Origin: Luteibacter aegosomatissinici
GTDB lineage: Bacteria > Pseudomonadota > Gammaproteobacteria > Xanthomonadales > Rhodanobacteraceae
Assembly: GCF_023078495.1 (NCBI RefSeq)
Contig: NZ_CP095742.1
Location: forward strand, 4,612,501 to 4,676,500
Direction: 5' to 3'
Length of the DNA stretch: 64,000 nt
Shown here: piece by piece, positions 51,914 through 61,102 of the stretch
Layout: each line of letters opens with the position of its first letter
How positions within the stretch are numbered: position 1 is the stretch's first letter
The notes under the pieces: generated by a model
What the model saw: only the letters and a program-made list of their open reading frames with translations
What the model was told of the DNA's origin: nothing
Database searches by the model: none
Translations under genes and position numbers: made by a program

Positions 51914-54250
51914 ATGCAGAGCATTGAACAACGTATCGCCCAGGATATCGCCGCCCGCCCCGACCAGGTCCGCGCGGCAGTGGATCTTCTCGATGGTGGC
52001 GCCACCGTGCCGTTCATCGCCCGCTACCGCAAGGAAGTGACCGGCGGCCTCGACGACACGCAGCTGCGCCTGCTGGAAGAGCGCCTGCGCTACCTGCGTG
52101 AACTGGAGGATCGTCGCTCGGCCATCCTCGATAGCATCGCCGAACAGGGCAAGATGACTGACGCCCTCAAGGCCGACATCCTCAGCGCCGACACCAAGGC
52201 GCGCCTGGAGGATCTGTACCTTCCCTACAAGCCCAAGCGCCGCACCAAGGCCCAGATCGCCCGCGAGGCCGGCCTGGAGCCGCTGGCGACCGGGCTGCGC
52301 GAGGACCCCTCGCAGGACCCGGAAACCTTCGCCGCCGGCTTCGTCGACGCGGAAAAGGGCGTGGCCGATACGAAGGCCGCCCTGGACGGCGCGCGCGCCA
52401 TCCTCATGGAAACCATCGCCGAAGACGCCGCGCTCGTGGGTGAGCTGCGCGACTGGCTGTGGGACAAGGGGCAGATCAAGGCGGCCGTGGTGGCCGGCAA
52501 GGAAAACGAAGGCGCGAAGTTCCGCGATTACTTCGACCACACCGAAGCCCTGTCGAAGATCCCGTCGCACCGCCTGCTCGCGCTCATGCGCGCACGTAAC
52601 GAAGGCATCCTCGAGATCGACCTGAACCCGGCGCTGGATGTCGAGCAGGGCCACGCCGAAGGCGAAGGCCGCGTGGCCGCCCGTGCCGGTATCAGCGACC
52701 GCGGCCGCCCGGCCGATGCATGGCTGCGCGAAACCGTGCGCCTGACCTGGCGCGTGAAGCTGCACCTGCACCTCACCCTCGATCTGTTCGGCCGCGTGCG
52801 CGAAGGCGCCGAGGACGAAGCGATCCGTGTGTTCGGCGAGAACCTGAAGGACCTGCTGCTCGCGGCACCCGCGGGCGCCAAGACCGTGATGGGCCTCGAT
52901 CCGGGTATCCGCACCGGCTGCAAGCTCGCGATCGTGGATGCCACCGGCAAGCTGCTCGCTTACGACACCATCTACCCGCATGAGCCACGCAACCAGTGGG
53001 ACCAGTCCATGGTCCGCATCGCCCAGCTCAGCAAACAGCACGGCGTGGGCCTGGTCGCCATCGGCAACGGCACCGCATCGCGCGAAACCGACAAGCTGGT
53101 CGGTGATGTCATGCGCAAGATGCCGGAGCTGAACCTGTCCAAGGTCGTCGTCAGCGAAGCGGGCGCCTCGGTGTACTCCGCCTCGGAGCTCGCATCGAAG
53201 GAATTCCCGGAACTCGACGTGTCGATCCGTGGCGCGGTCTCCATCGCGCGCCGCCTGCAGGATCCGCTCGCCGAGCTGGTGAAGATCGAGCCCAAGGCGA
53301 TCGGCGTGGGCCAGTACCAGCACGACGTGAACCAGGTGAAGCTGGCCCGCGCGCTCGATGCACGCGTGGAAGACTGCGTGAACGCCGTGGGCGTGGATGT
53401 GAACACCGCCTCCGCCCCGCTGCTCGCCCGCGTGGCCGGCCTCTCGTCCAGCGTGGCCGAGAACGTCGTGAAGCATCGCGACGCCAACGGCGCCTTTGGT
53501 AGCCGCAAGGACCTGTTGAAAGTGCCGCGCCTTGGCGACAAGGCCTTCGAACAGTGCGCGGGCTTCCTGCGCATCACCGGCGGCAACAACCCGCTGGATG
53601 CCAGCTCGGTGCATCCCGAGGCTTACCCGGTGGTTGAGCGAATTCTCAAGCAGTGCGGCCGTGAAGTGAAACAGGTGATCGGCGATACCTCGTTCCTGCG
53701 CGGACTGAAAGCCGAAGATTTCACCGATGAAACGTTTGGCGTTCCGACGGTGCGCGACATCCTCAAGGAACTCGAAAAACCGGGCCGCGATCCGCGTCCG
53801 GAATTCATCGCGCCCAGCTTCGCCGAGGGCGTCGAGGACCTGAAGGACCTGAAGGTCGGCATGGTGCTGGAAGGCCGGGTCACCAACGTCGCCGCGTTCG
53901 GCGCGTTCGTGGATATCGGCGTGCACCAGGATGGCCTCGTGCATGTTTCCGCGCTGTCGCACACCTTCGTCAAGGATCCGCGCGACGCGGTGAAGGCCGG
54001 CGATATCGTGAAGGTAAAGGTCATGGAAGTAGACCTGCCGCGCAAGCGCATCGCACTTAGCATGCGCCTGGATGATGTGCCGGGCGAAGCCCGCACCGGC
54101 CGACCGGGGCAGCGCGACGATGCCTCCGCCAGCGGTAACCGCCGCGGTGGCCAGGGCGGCGGCTCGCGCCCGGCGCAGGCACCCAAGGCCACGCCGGCTC
54201 CGGCCAACAGCGCGTTCGCGGACGCGTTTTCGAAAGCTCTCAAACGCTGA
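51914..54250 (+). CDS. tex: Tex-type RNA-binding transcriptional accessory protein
   Basis: 778 aa, the usual Tex size. It begins with helical regions ([34 protein letters not shown]). A YqgF/RNase H-like domain holds [20 protein letters not shown] helix-hairpin-helix region follows ([38 protein letters not shown]), and a C-terminal S1 domain ([33 protein letters not shown]). The Gly/Arg/Ala-rich tail (about 715-778) is disordered. AGGAAAG precedes the ATG. Role: transcription and RNA metabolism, cytoplasm. Confidence 0.96.
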   Translation: MQSIEQRIAQDIAARPDQVRAAVDLLDGGATVPFIARYRKEVTGGLDDTQLRLLEERLRYLRELEDRRSAILDSIAEQGKMTDALKADILSADTKARLEDLYLPYKPKRRTKAQIAREAGLEPLATGLREDPSQDPETFAAGFVDAEKGVADTKAALDGARAILMETIAEDAALVGELRDWLWDKGQIKAAVVAGKENEGAKFRDYFDHTEALSKIPSHRLLALMRARNEGILEIDLNPALDVEQGHAEGEGRVAARAGISDRGRPADAWLRETVRLTWRVKLHLHLTLDLFGRVREGAEDEAIRVFGENLKDLLLAAPAGAKTVMGLDPGIRTGCKLAIVDATGKLLAYDTIYPHEPRNQWDQSMVRIAQLSKQHGVGLVAIGNGTASRETDKLVGDVMRKMPELNLSKVVVSEAGASVYSASELASKEFPELDVSIRGAVSIARRLQDPLAELVKIEPKAIGVGQYQHDVNQVKLARALDARVEDCVNAVGVDVNTASAPLLARVAGLSSSVAENVVKHRDANGAFGSRKDLLKVPRLGDKAFEQCAGFLRITGGNNPLDASSVHPEAYPVVERILKQCGREVKQVIGDTSFLRGLKAEDFTDETFGVPTVRDILKELEKPGRDPRPEFIAPSFAEGVEDLKDLKVGMVLEGRVTNVAAFGAFVDIGVHQDGLVHVSALSHTFVKDPRDAVKAGDIVKVKVMEVDLPRKRIALSMRLDDVPGEARTGRPGQRDDASASGNRRGGQGGGSRPAQAPKATPAPANSAFADAFSKALKR

Positions 54251-54320
54251 CGACGCGAGGGGCGCGCGAAAGCGTGCACCTCACAGGGGAACACAACCTT
54301 TGAAACGCAGCGCGCTCCCT

Positions 54321-54343
54321 GTAGGAGCGCGCTTGCGCGCGAT
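54321..54343. repeat. Single GTAG-type REP (family 2) after tex
   Basis: gtaggagcgcgcttgcgcgc plus gat: the best-preserved single copy of family 2, with the full GTAGGAGC head, in the 198-base gap between tex and the esterase gene. No inverted partner is visible nearby. Confidence 0.8.
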
Positions 54344-54448
54344 GCACCCCAACCCTGCAAAAAACCTGCGGCGCCGCAGCATGCGCCGCCGTATGGCTTC
54401 GGCTACGGTAACGATTCTCTAACGCCCCACACACGGAGTGATTCCAAA

Positions 54449-56245
54449 ATGCGTATTCGTCATCTCGCAGGCGCCATCGGTGCCGCCCTTCTGTTCAGTG
54501 CCGGGGCGCACGCCGACGGGTTCCAGCAGGTTGTCTCGTTCGGCGACAGCCTGAGCGATAACGGCAATGTCTCGATCCTTTCGGGCTCGCCGGTCATCAC
54601 CCGCTTCACGACCAACCCGGGCACCGTCGCCGTCGAGAACATCGCGAAGTACTTCAACCTCACGCTCACCCCGTCGCTCCAGGGCGGCACGGATTACGCC
54701 TTTGGCGGCGCCCGCGCTGCCATCGCCAACCCGGTGCCGGCCACGTCCACCCAGATCCAGCAGTACCTGACTGCGAACGGCGGCAAGGCCGACCCGAACG
54801 CGCTGTACACCATGTGGATCGGCGCCAACGATATCCTCGCTGCCACGCAGAGCCCCGCCACGGCGCAGACCATCGTCGCGACCGCCGCCACCCAGGAAGT
54901 CGGCCAGATCAAGGCCCTGCAGGCTGCTGGCGCCAAGACCATCGTGGTGTTCAACCTGCCCGATATCGGCAAGACCCCGGCCGCCCAGTCCGCCGGCGCC
55001 GCGGCTGCCTCCAGCATTACGTCGCTGTCGCAGATCTATAACGGCATCCTGAGCGGTGGCCTGGCCACGACGAACAAGGGCATCGTGTCGATCGATACGT
55101 ACTCCCTGCTCAACGAGGTCATCGCCAACCCGTCGGCGTACGGCTTCACCAACGTCACCGTGCCGGCCTGCACCACGGCAAGCTCGATCACCTGCTCGCC
55201 CAACACCCTGCGCGATCCGAACGCGGCCGCCACCTGGCTGTTCGCCGACGGCATCCACCCGACCACGGCGGCGCACGCCCTGCTCAGCCAGTACGCCATC
55301 TCGGTACTCGAAGCCCCGAAGCAGATCTCGCTGCTGGGTGAAGCCGGCCTGGCATCCGATGCCGCGCACCAGCGCGCGCTGCGCAACGAAATGATGGCCG
55401 ACAACTTCGGTGCGGAGTCGCGCTTCTTTGCCTCGGTGGAATATGGCCAGCAGAACTACAAGGGCACGGATAACTCGCCGAAGACCGACAGCGACAATGT
55501 GAACCTGACGGTCGGCGCGGATGCCCGCATCTCCGATAACTTCAACGCAGGTGTCGCACTGGGCCTGGCCCAGGCCAAGGCCGACTTCAAGGGCGGTGGC
55601 GGCTACAAGATGCAGGACGTGGCCGGTACCGGCTACGCGTTCTACCACCAGGGCGGCGGCTACGTCGGCGCCTTCGCCACGTTTGGCCAGCTGAGCTTCA
55701 CCGATATCGATCGCCGCATCGACCTGGGCACCGCACGCCGCACCGAAACCGGCAAGACCGACGGCTCGCACGTTGGCGGCGGCCTGACCGGTGGCTGGTG
55801 GTTCGGTAGCGAGTCGCTGAAGACCGGCCCGTTCGCCACCGTGGAGTTCGAGCAGCTGCGCGTGTTCGGCTACACCGAGCGCAACAACACCAGCACCGCC
55901 ATGACCTTCGGCAAGCAGGTGCGCAACGCCCGCATCGAAACCCTCGGCTGGCGCCTGCAGGGTTCGTGGGCCACGGGCAGCACCACGGTGCACCCGTTCG
56001 TGGAAGTAGCCTACAACCACGATGGCCGCGCGGAAGACCGCTACGTCACCGCTGGCCTCACCAACATGAGCGGCAAGTTCGAACTGCAGGGCTTTACGCC
56101 CGACAAGACCTGGGCCACCGCCGATGTCGGCATCTCGGCTGACTTCAGCAAGAGCTGGAGCGGCTGGGCGAGCTACAGCGGTCGCTTCAGCGACGACACG
56201 CAGCGCCTCAACAGCCTGAACCTTGGCGTCAAGATGGCGTTCTAA
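54449..56245 (+). CDS. Autotransporter GDSL esterase/lipase (EstA type)
   Basis: 598 aa. Signal peptide (MRIRHLAGAIGAALLFSAGAHA). The passenger is a GDSL hydrolase with VVSFGDSLSDNGN (nucleophile Ser near 33), the Gly block FGGARAA, MWIGANDI with Asn, and the Asp/His pair in FADGIHPTTAAHA. A C-terminal autotransporter barrel covers about residues 315-598, with YGQQNYKGTDN near its start and NLGVKMAF with terminal Phe at the end. It should be displayed on the cell surface as an esterase, as Pseudomonas EstA. GGAG precedes the ATG. A strong terminator follows. Confidence 0.92.
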   Translation: MRIRHLAGAIGAALLFSAGAHADGFQQVVSFGDSLSDNGNVSILSGSPVITRFTTNPGTVAVENIAKYFNLTLTPSLQGGTDYAFGGARAAIANPVPATSTQIQQYLTANGGKADPNALYTMWIGANDILAATQSPATAQTIVATAATQEVGQIKALQAAGAKTIVVFNLPDIGKTPAAQSAGAAAASSITSLSQIYNGILSGGLATTNKGIVSIDTYSLLNEVIANPSAYGFTNVTVPACTTASSITCSPNTLRDPNAAATWLFADGIHPTTAAHALLSQYAISVLEAPKQISLLGEAGLASDAAHQRALRNEMMADNFGAESRFFASVEYGQQNYKGTDNSPKTDSDNVNLTVGADARISDNFNAGVALGLAQAKADFKGGGGYKMQDVAGTGYAFYHQGGGYVGAFATFGQLSFTDIDRRIDLGTARRTETGKTDGSHVGGGLTGGWWFGSESLKTGPFATVEFEQLRVFGYTERNNTSTAMTFGKQVRNARIETLGWRLQGSWATGSTTVHPFVEVAYNHDGRAEDRYVTAGLTNMSGKFELQGFTPDKTWATADVGISADFSKSWSGWASYSGRFSDDTQRLNSLNLGVKMAF

Positions 56246-56303
56246 GCGTGCTTCAGTCGGGCCAGCACGTCGCTGGCCCGACTAGCACCCACTGAAAAGC
56301 GAC

Positions 56304-56334
56304 ACAAAAAAACGCCGGCTTTCGCCGGCGTTTT
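56304..56334. terminator. Bidirectional intrinsic terminator between esterase and lipoprotein genes
   Basis: aacgccggc (56311-56319), loop tttc, gccggcgtt (56324-56332), with a run of A before (56306-56312) and TTTT after. It serves both convergent genes. Confidence 0.92.
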
Positions 56335-56356
56335 CATTTCATCGCAAGGCAGCGGC

Positions 56357-57202
56357 TTACTTCTTGCCGCCGGCCTTCGTGTACATGGCCTGGGCCTGGC
56401 TCTTCAGGTTGTTGGCATCGTCGTCGCTGAGGACGTCGGTCTTGCTGCCCGCCTGGTTTTCCTTCAGCACGAGGTCGCCGGCATCGTTCCAGCCTGCACG
56501 CTCGGTCGAGGTCGGCTTGGCATCCTTGCTGGCCTTCTTCTCCTGCACGATCACCCAGGGCTTGCCATCCTTGTAGGCGTAGTTCGTCGAGGTGAAGCCC
56601 TTGTCGCCGTAGTCGACCAGCTCGATGACGAACACGACATCGTTGCCCTTCTTGAAGATCTGCCAGCCGCGCGATTCGCCTTCCTTCAGCGCGGTGCCCT
56701 GGGTCATCTTCATGCCGCCGATGTTCTTCTTGACGGTATTGAAGCCGGCCAGCTCCTTCTCACCCGGGGTGGCTTCACCGACGAGCTGGATGTTGGCAAC
56801 GTTCTTGGCACCCTTGGTGAGCACCGGGGTCTTCAGCGGCGACGAGTAGTGACGCTCGCCATCCTGCAGGGACACCTCGACGATGTACATATCGTTCGGG
56901 TTGAGGTCCGCTGCGTTGAAATCGAGCTGGAACTGCTGCGGCAGGGTCACCGGCGCGATCGACTTGGTGGCGAGCGGCTGCGAACCCTCGGCCGAGACAT
57001 CGACCAGCTTCAGGTCGAGCTTGGCATCCGGCGACAACGAGGCGCCCGCGTCACGCAGGGTCACGGTGCCGGTCACGGCGTTGGCGGGAGCGGCATTCTC
57101 GCCACCAGCGGCGGCCTGCTGGCCGTTGTTGTCCGAACCGCCGCCGCAGCCAGCAAGCGCCAGGGCGGATACGGATGCGAGCGACAAGAGAATCCTGCGC
57201 AT
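56357..57202 (-). CDS. YbaY-domain lipoprotein
   Basis: 281 aa from the ATG at 57202 (GAGG upstream); the open frame reaches 57526 but crosses the promoter gap. MRRILLSLASVSALALAGC is a lipoprotein signal peptide with lipobox LAGC (Cys19). A Ser/Asn/Gln/Ala-rich linker leads into a YbaY/YscW-type beta domain: VTGTVTLRDAG, DLKLVDVSAEG, FQLDFNAADLNPNDMYIVEV. The C-terminal 140 residues contain a second module (GWQIFKKGNDVVFVIELVDYGDKG) I do not recognise. Envelope function unknown. Confidence 0.82.
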   Translation of the reverse strand: MRRILLSLASVSALALAGCGGGSDNNGQQAAAGGENAAPANAVTGTVTLRDAGASLSPDAKLDLKLVDVSAEGSQPLATKSIAPVTLPQQFQLDFNAADLNPNDMYIVEVSLQDGERHYSSPLKTPVLTKGAKNVANIQLVGEATPGEKELAGFNTVKKNIGGMKMTQGTALKEGESRGWQIFKKGNDVVFVIELVDYGDKGFTSTNYAYKDGKPWVIVQEKKASKDAKPTSTERAGWNDAGDLVLKENQAGSKTDVLSDDDANNLKSQAQAMYTKAGGKK

Positions 57203-57454
57203 GGTCGAGCCTCGTTTGAAACGGAAAAGTGTGTGGGTCACGGAAGATACGCAAGCGCATGGCCCGCAAGGACTTCCGGGGGGAACCATGGAGCATACCG
57301 ACAAAAACGGCTGTGGAAAAGTCAAGCGGCGAACGCCGCGAGGGTCTGGAAGCGCGAACCGCTGCGCATTTCCATCCCGATTCATGCCGAATTTGCCAAG
57401 CCCCTGATTTTTCGCAAGTTTGCACTGATACCAGTCAAAACCTGCTCCTCCCAT
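57203..57454. other. Intergenic region upstream of the YbaY-like lipoprotein gene
   Basis: With the adjoining terminator this is a 338-base gap between the lipoprotein and the Oar-type receptor gene, both leftward. It should hold the lipoprotein promoter; no clear -35/-10 pair or gene is visible. Confidence 0.45.
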
Positions 57455-57483
57455 AAAAAAAGACGCCACCCGAAGGTGGCGCC
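57455..57483 (-). terminator. Intrinsic terminator of the first Oar-type receptor gene
   Basis: On the minus strand cgccacc-ttcg-ggtggcg (57464-57481) is followed by seven T (57461 to 57455). The stable ttcg tetraloop and T-tract make this a strong terminator about 60 bases after the receptor stop. Confidence 0.92.
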
Positions 57484-57540
57484 TCTCTGGGGTGCCGCCA
57501 CCCCGTCCAGGGGCGGCGGCCGGCAATTCGCTGCGACTTA

Positions 57541-60500
57541 TCAGAAGTCGTAGCTGATGCCGAAGCGAGCGTAACGCGGGGTGGTCTGGAAGAGCGTGGT
57601 CTTGTAGTCCGGATCCACTGCACCGACCTGGCCGGCCTGCGGGTAGATCGCGAGCTTGTCACGCTTGTTCAGCACGTTGAACACCGAGATCGAGAAGGCC
57701 AGCTTCTTGTCAGCCCAGATCGGACGGTATTCGGCGCTCAGGTCGACCAGGTAGGTCCACGGCAGGTGGCCCTGCTTGCCCGGAGGCGACGGCTGGCCAT
57801 AGCAGAAGTGGTAGTACGAGCCGTAACCGGTCGGATCCGATTCGTCCGCGCCGAAGTAACCCAGGCAATCCTTCGGAGCACCCGACTGCATGGTGATGTT
57901 ACCCGAGAGCAGGAACTCGTCGGTCAGCTGGTACGAGCCATAGGCCTTGACCGTGTGGCGACGGCTGTTGGACAGCTCGCCGTTCGAGTAGACCATGAGG
58001 GCCGGGAAGTCCCAGTCCACCGTGGCCGACACGTCGGTCTGGCCGATGTCCGAACGGACCTGGCCTTCCGAGTTACCGTAGCTCTTCGAGTACAGGTAAT
58101 CGACCTTGCCGTACCACTTACCATCGAACGGATGCTCGAGGTACATCTCGAGGCCGTAGTAGTTACGCTTCAGGTGCGGGAAGCCGAAGTCGGCGTTCGA
58201 CACGTGCGCGGTGTAGTAGCCACCGTTGGTGTTCGGCACCAGGAAGTCCGAAGCGCGACCCGGGTTGAACAGGTAGCTGCCCTGGATGGGGCCGATCGTC
58301 GCCGGATCCACGCCCTGGTTGATCAGCGCGTTGTAGATCGTGTCCGAATCGCCCACGTCGTCGATCGCGTTCTTCAGCTTGCGCACCGTGGCCTTGGCAC
58401 CGTAAACCCACTTGTCGCCGAGGGTCTTGTCGAAGCCGAGGATGAACTCATCCTGGTATTCCGACTTGAGGCTACGCGAGGTCGCGGTGTTCGGATCGCG
58501 CGGAATACCGTACTCGCGGTTGGCCGAGATCGGGCCGCCGGTGGCGGTGTCGATCGGGGCCAGGCCGGTCGGCTGGCCCAGCGAATCGATACCCGTGTAG
58601 GTGAAGTACTCGCGGGTATACAGCGACTGGCCCGCAGAACGCAGCGCCACGCTCGCCGGCAGGGCGAGGTAGTAACGGCCGGCATTGGCGTAGATCTTCA
58701 GCGACGAATCGCCGTTGACGTCCCAGGTGGCACCCAGGCGCGGAGCCCACTGCGGGCTCGTCAGCTTGAGGTACGACTGGCCGACACCGTTGTAGTTGGT
58801 GAACTGGTCGTTACGGATACCGACCTTCACCAGCCAGCGGTCGTTAACCTGCCAGGAGTCTTCCAGGTACTGGGCGCGCTGCTTCACACGCACCGAGGCG
58901 CGGGCATCGTAGACATAGCGATCGACGTAGTAACCATCACCACCCGGAGCGGCGACGTACGAGGACGAACCCGGGGTACCGGCGATCGGCGTAGCCGGAT
59001 CGTGCTTGTTGTATTCCCACGCATAACCCGGACCCGAAGTGCCCTGGCCGTCGTTGGAGTCCTTCACGTCCTGGTTATCGATACCACCGGTGATGGTGTG
59101 ATCGCCAGCGTGGTAGCTCAGGTCGATACGCAGATTGCGGTTGGTCGACTTGTGCTGCGGGTCGTAAACACGCGTGGTCGGGTTGTCGTTCGTGATGGGG
59201 TTGCCACCAACAATCGCCGGATCCTGGAACTGCGGATTGATGACGTGCGGGTTATCCGAATCCGGAACGGGCGTGTAGTACGTGCCCTTCATCTTGCCGT
59301 ACGTGGCAGTAAGGGTCAGGTCATCGGTGATGTAGCTGGTGTACTTGAAGGTGTACAGCTCAGCGCCCGACTTCGTGTTCTGCGACGTGTCCTTGCCTTC
59401 AAACGCGCCGCGCGTCAGCGTGGAGTAGTCGAAGTCATAAACGTTGGCGTCGTAGTTCTGCTTGTTCGAAGCGTAGGTGCCTTCGAGGATGTTGCTGTCG
59501 TTGATGTTCCAGTCCAGCTTGCCGTAGTACTTCGGATTACGGTACGAGCGATCGTAGTAAGCCGGGGAATCCTGCGACGTGTAGCGGTCCTGGTTGACCT
59601 TTTCCTGTTCCGCGGCAAGGAAGATGTACAGCTTATCCTTGATCAGCGGGCCACCCACGTAGGCCGATTCGACCTGACGCATCTGGGTGTCTTTCTTGTT
59701 GTAATTGAACAGCTCGCCAGCGCTGGCGGTGTCGGAGTTGACCTGGTAGTGGTCATTGCCCGGGGTCGAACGGGTGCCACGCGGCTCCCAGAGGACCTGT
59801 GCGCCGAAGTGCCATTCGTTGGTACCGCGCTTACCGACCTGCGAAATCACGCCACCGGCCGAACGGCCATAGGCGGCGCCGTAACCACCGGCGAGCACTT
59901 CCTGCTGGTCGATCGCACCGTACGGCAGGGTGATGCCGCCGAAGCCCGACAGCGGGTCGGTCGTGTTGAAGCCGTTGATGTAGTACGCGTTCTCGGTGAC
60001 CGAACCGCCGCCGATCGAAACCAGGGCGTTACCAGTCGGGCCGGTGAAATAGCCGCTACCCGAGACAGCACCCGGTGCCAGCAGCGCGATGGCTTCGGCG
60101 GTGCGGCCCAGCGGGAGCTTGGCCAGCTGTTCGGAGGTGATGACGGTGCGCGAATCGACCGTGGAAACGTCGACCGGCGGCAGCGAGTTCGCGGTGACCG
60201 TGACCGACTCCAGCGACTGGGCGCTGGCAGCCGTGGCAGCGGCGGCGAACGAGACGTCCGTGCCCTTGCCGACGGTGAGGTTCACGCCCTTGCGCGAATC
60301 GACGACAGCGCCGTTGCGCTTGAGGTTAACGTCGTAAGCGGAGCCGACCGGGAGGTTATCCAGGCGGAAACGGCCGTTGGCGTCAACCGGCACTTCACGG
60401 TTGATACCGCCGCCGCTCTTCACTTCAACGGTATCGCCCGGCTGGGCCGTACCGAAAAGATAACCAGCGGTGGACTGAGCGAGGACGGCACCGGTGCCGC

Positions 60501-60576
60501 CCATGCCGATCGCGAGGGCAAGAGCCAACGCGGAATGACGCAGGACCGAAGCCTGCCGGGTGCTACGAGAACTCAT
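57541..60576 (-). CDS. Oar-type TonB-dependent receptor with N-terminal carboxypeptidase-regulatory-like domain
   Basis: 1011 aa from the ATG at 60576 (GGGGAG eight bases upstream); the open frame extends to 60831 through the 5' leader. Signal peptide ends AVLAQ. Residues about 35-115 form a carboxypeptidase regulatory-like beta sandwich (NREVPVDANGRFRLDNLPVGSAYDV). A TonB-type box ESVTVTANS and plug (RTAEAIALLAPGAV, ENAYYINGFNTTDPLSGFGG, GAAYGRSAGGVISQVGKRG) precede a large barrel ending in RYARFGISYDF. Oar-type receptors import unknown large substrates and are abundant in Xanthomonadales. A closely similar paralogue lies immediately upstream. Confidence 0.92.
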   Translation of the reverse strand: MSSRSTRQASVLRHSALALALAIGMGGTGAVLAQSTAGYLFGTAQPGDTVEVKSGGGINREVPVDANGRFRLDNLPVGSAYDVNLKRNGAVVDSRKGVNLTVGKGTDVSFAAAATAASAQSLESVTVTANSLPPVDVSTVDSRTVITSEQLAKLPLGRTAEAIALLAPGAVSGSGYFTGPTGNALVSIGGGSVTENAYYINGFNTTDPLSGFGGITLPYGAIDQQEVLAGGYGAAYGRSAGGVISQVGKRGTNEWHFGAQVLWEPRGTRSTPGNDHYQVNSDTASAGELFNYNKKDTQMRQVESAYVGGPLIKDKLYIFLAAEQEKVNQDRYTSQDSPAYYDRSYRNPKYYGKLDWNINDSNILEGTYASNKQNYDANVYDFDYSTLTRGAFEGKDTSQNTKSGAELYTFKYTSYITDDLTLTATYGKMKGTYYTPVPDSDNPHVINPQFQDPAIVGGNPITNDNPTTRVYDPQHKSTNRNLRIDLSYHAGDHTITGGIDNQDVKDSNDGQGTSGPGYAWEYNKHDPATPIAGTPGSSSYVAAPGGDGYYVDRYVYDARASVRVKQRAQYLEDSWQVNDRWLVKVGIRNDQFTNYNGVGQSYLKLTSPQWAPRLGATWDVNGDSSLKIYANAGRYYLALPASVALRSAGQSLYTREYFTYTGIDSLGQPTGLAPIDTATGGPISANREYGIPRDPNTATSRSLKSEYQDEFILGFDKTLGDKWVYGAKATVRKLKNAIDDVGDSDTIYNALINQGVDPATIGPIQGSYLFNPGRASDFLVPNTNGGYYTAHVSNADFGFPHLKRNYYGLEMYLEHPFDGKWYGKVDYLYSKSYGNSEGQVRSDIGQTDVSATVDWDFPALMVYSNGELSNSRRHTVKAYGSYQLTDEFLLSGNITMQSGAPKDCLGYFGADESDPTGYGSYYHFCYGQPSPPGKQGHLPWTYLVDLSAEYRPIWADKKLAFSISVFNVLNKRDKLAIYPQAGQVGAVDPDYKTTLFQTTPRYARFGISYDF

Positions 60577-60809
60577 GTGCAAATCTCCCCAGATCGGCCC
60601 AACAGGGCCTGAAAACGCGCAAAACCGACCAATGGCCGGAAAAAAAAGGTCGGCCTTGGGGTGCATGTTTTCGGGGGATTTTGCCGGCGCCACCTGCTCC
60701 TCCCAGAGTGGTGACCCCGCCCCACGAGACCTGCTCCCGACAAGTCCGTCAACGTTGGCCAGGGGCTTTTCGCATCTACGAAAAACAAACCCGGATTTCG
60801 CCGAACCCG
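60577..60809 (-). other. Long 5' untranslated leader of the first Oar-type receptor
   Basis: From the predicted start near 60803 to the ATG there are about 226 bases with no protein. They include poly-purine and GC-rich segments but no riboswitch I can name. The length alone leaves room for post-transcriptional control. Confidence 0.4.
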
Positions 60810-60839
60810 AATCTAGGCGGGCTGGGTCCACCGTGTCAA
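60810..60839 (-). promoter_or_regulatory. Promoter of the first Oar-type receptor
   Basis: On the minus strand TTGACA (60839-60834), 18-bp spacer, TAGATT (60815-60810), with an AT-rich stretch (aaataattt) just upstream resembling an UP element. Same -35 and spacing as the two leader-peptide promoters. Confidence 0.65.
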
Positions 60840-60949
60840 CAAATTATTTACACGGGGTGGGCGTTTTCATTGCTTTCTGCTGACAGGAGCCGGGAGGCCC
60901 AAATCACCGTCAGGGCAGGATTTTTCTTATTAGCCAATCGGTTTGGCGT

Positions 60950-60985
60950 AAAAAACGCCTCCCTTCCCGGGCAGGAGGAGAGGCG
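60950..60985 (-). terminator. Terminator-like hairpin with T-tract between the two Oar-type genes
   Basis: On the minus strand cgcctc (60985-60980) pairs with the gaggcg side ending at 60956, followed by six T (60955-60950). It is a second terminator for the upstream paralogue, insulating the promoter at 60839. Confidence 0.7.
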
Positions 60986-61064
60986 ATCTGGGGAGTTGCA
61001 GTGCCTTTCCGTCGGCCGGTTGGATGGGCCGGCCGCGGTGATCTTGTTGTTATTGGTTCGCATT

Positions 61065-61090
61065 TCCCCCGGGCCAACCGGCCCGGGGGA
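61065..61090. terminator. Perfect 11-bp hairpin directly after the second Oar-type gene
   Basis: tcccccgggcc (61065-61075), loop aacc, ggcccggggga (61080-61090). It lies 12 bases beyond the stop of the gene at 61103. Very stable, but with no T-tract of its own. Confidence 0.75.
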
Positions 61091-61102
61091 GCTTCGAGCT
61101 AC

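Noticed and set aside
51008-53962. A 984-residue minus-strand open frame opposite tex
   Set aside because: Tex on the plus strand has all expected motifs; the antisense product is compositionally biased (His/Gly/Arg-rich) and domain-free.
57766-60612. A 948-residue open frame on the plus strand, antisense to the first Oar-type receptor (and a 642-residue one at 61001-62929)
   Set aside because: Low-complexity Arg/Val/Gly-rich translation with no domain, a product of high GC at third positions opposite a real gene whose protein is clearly homologous to TonB receptors.
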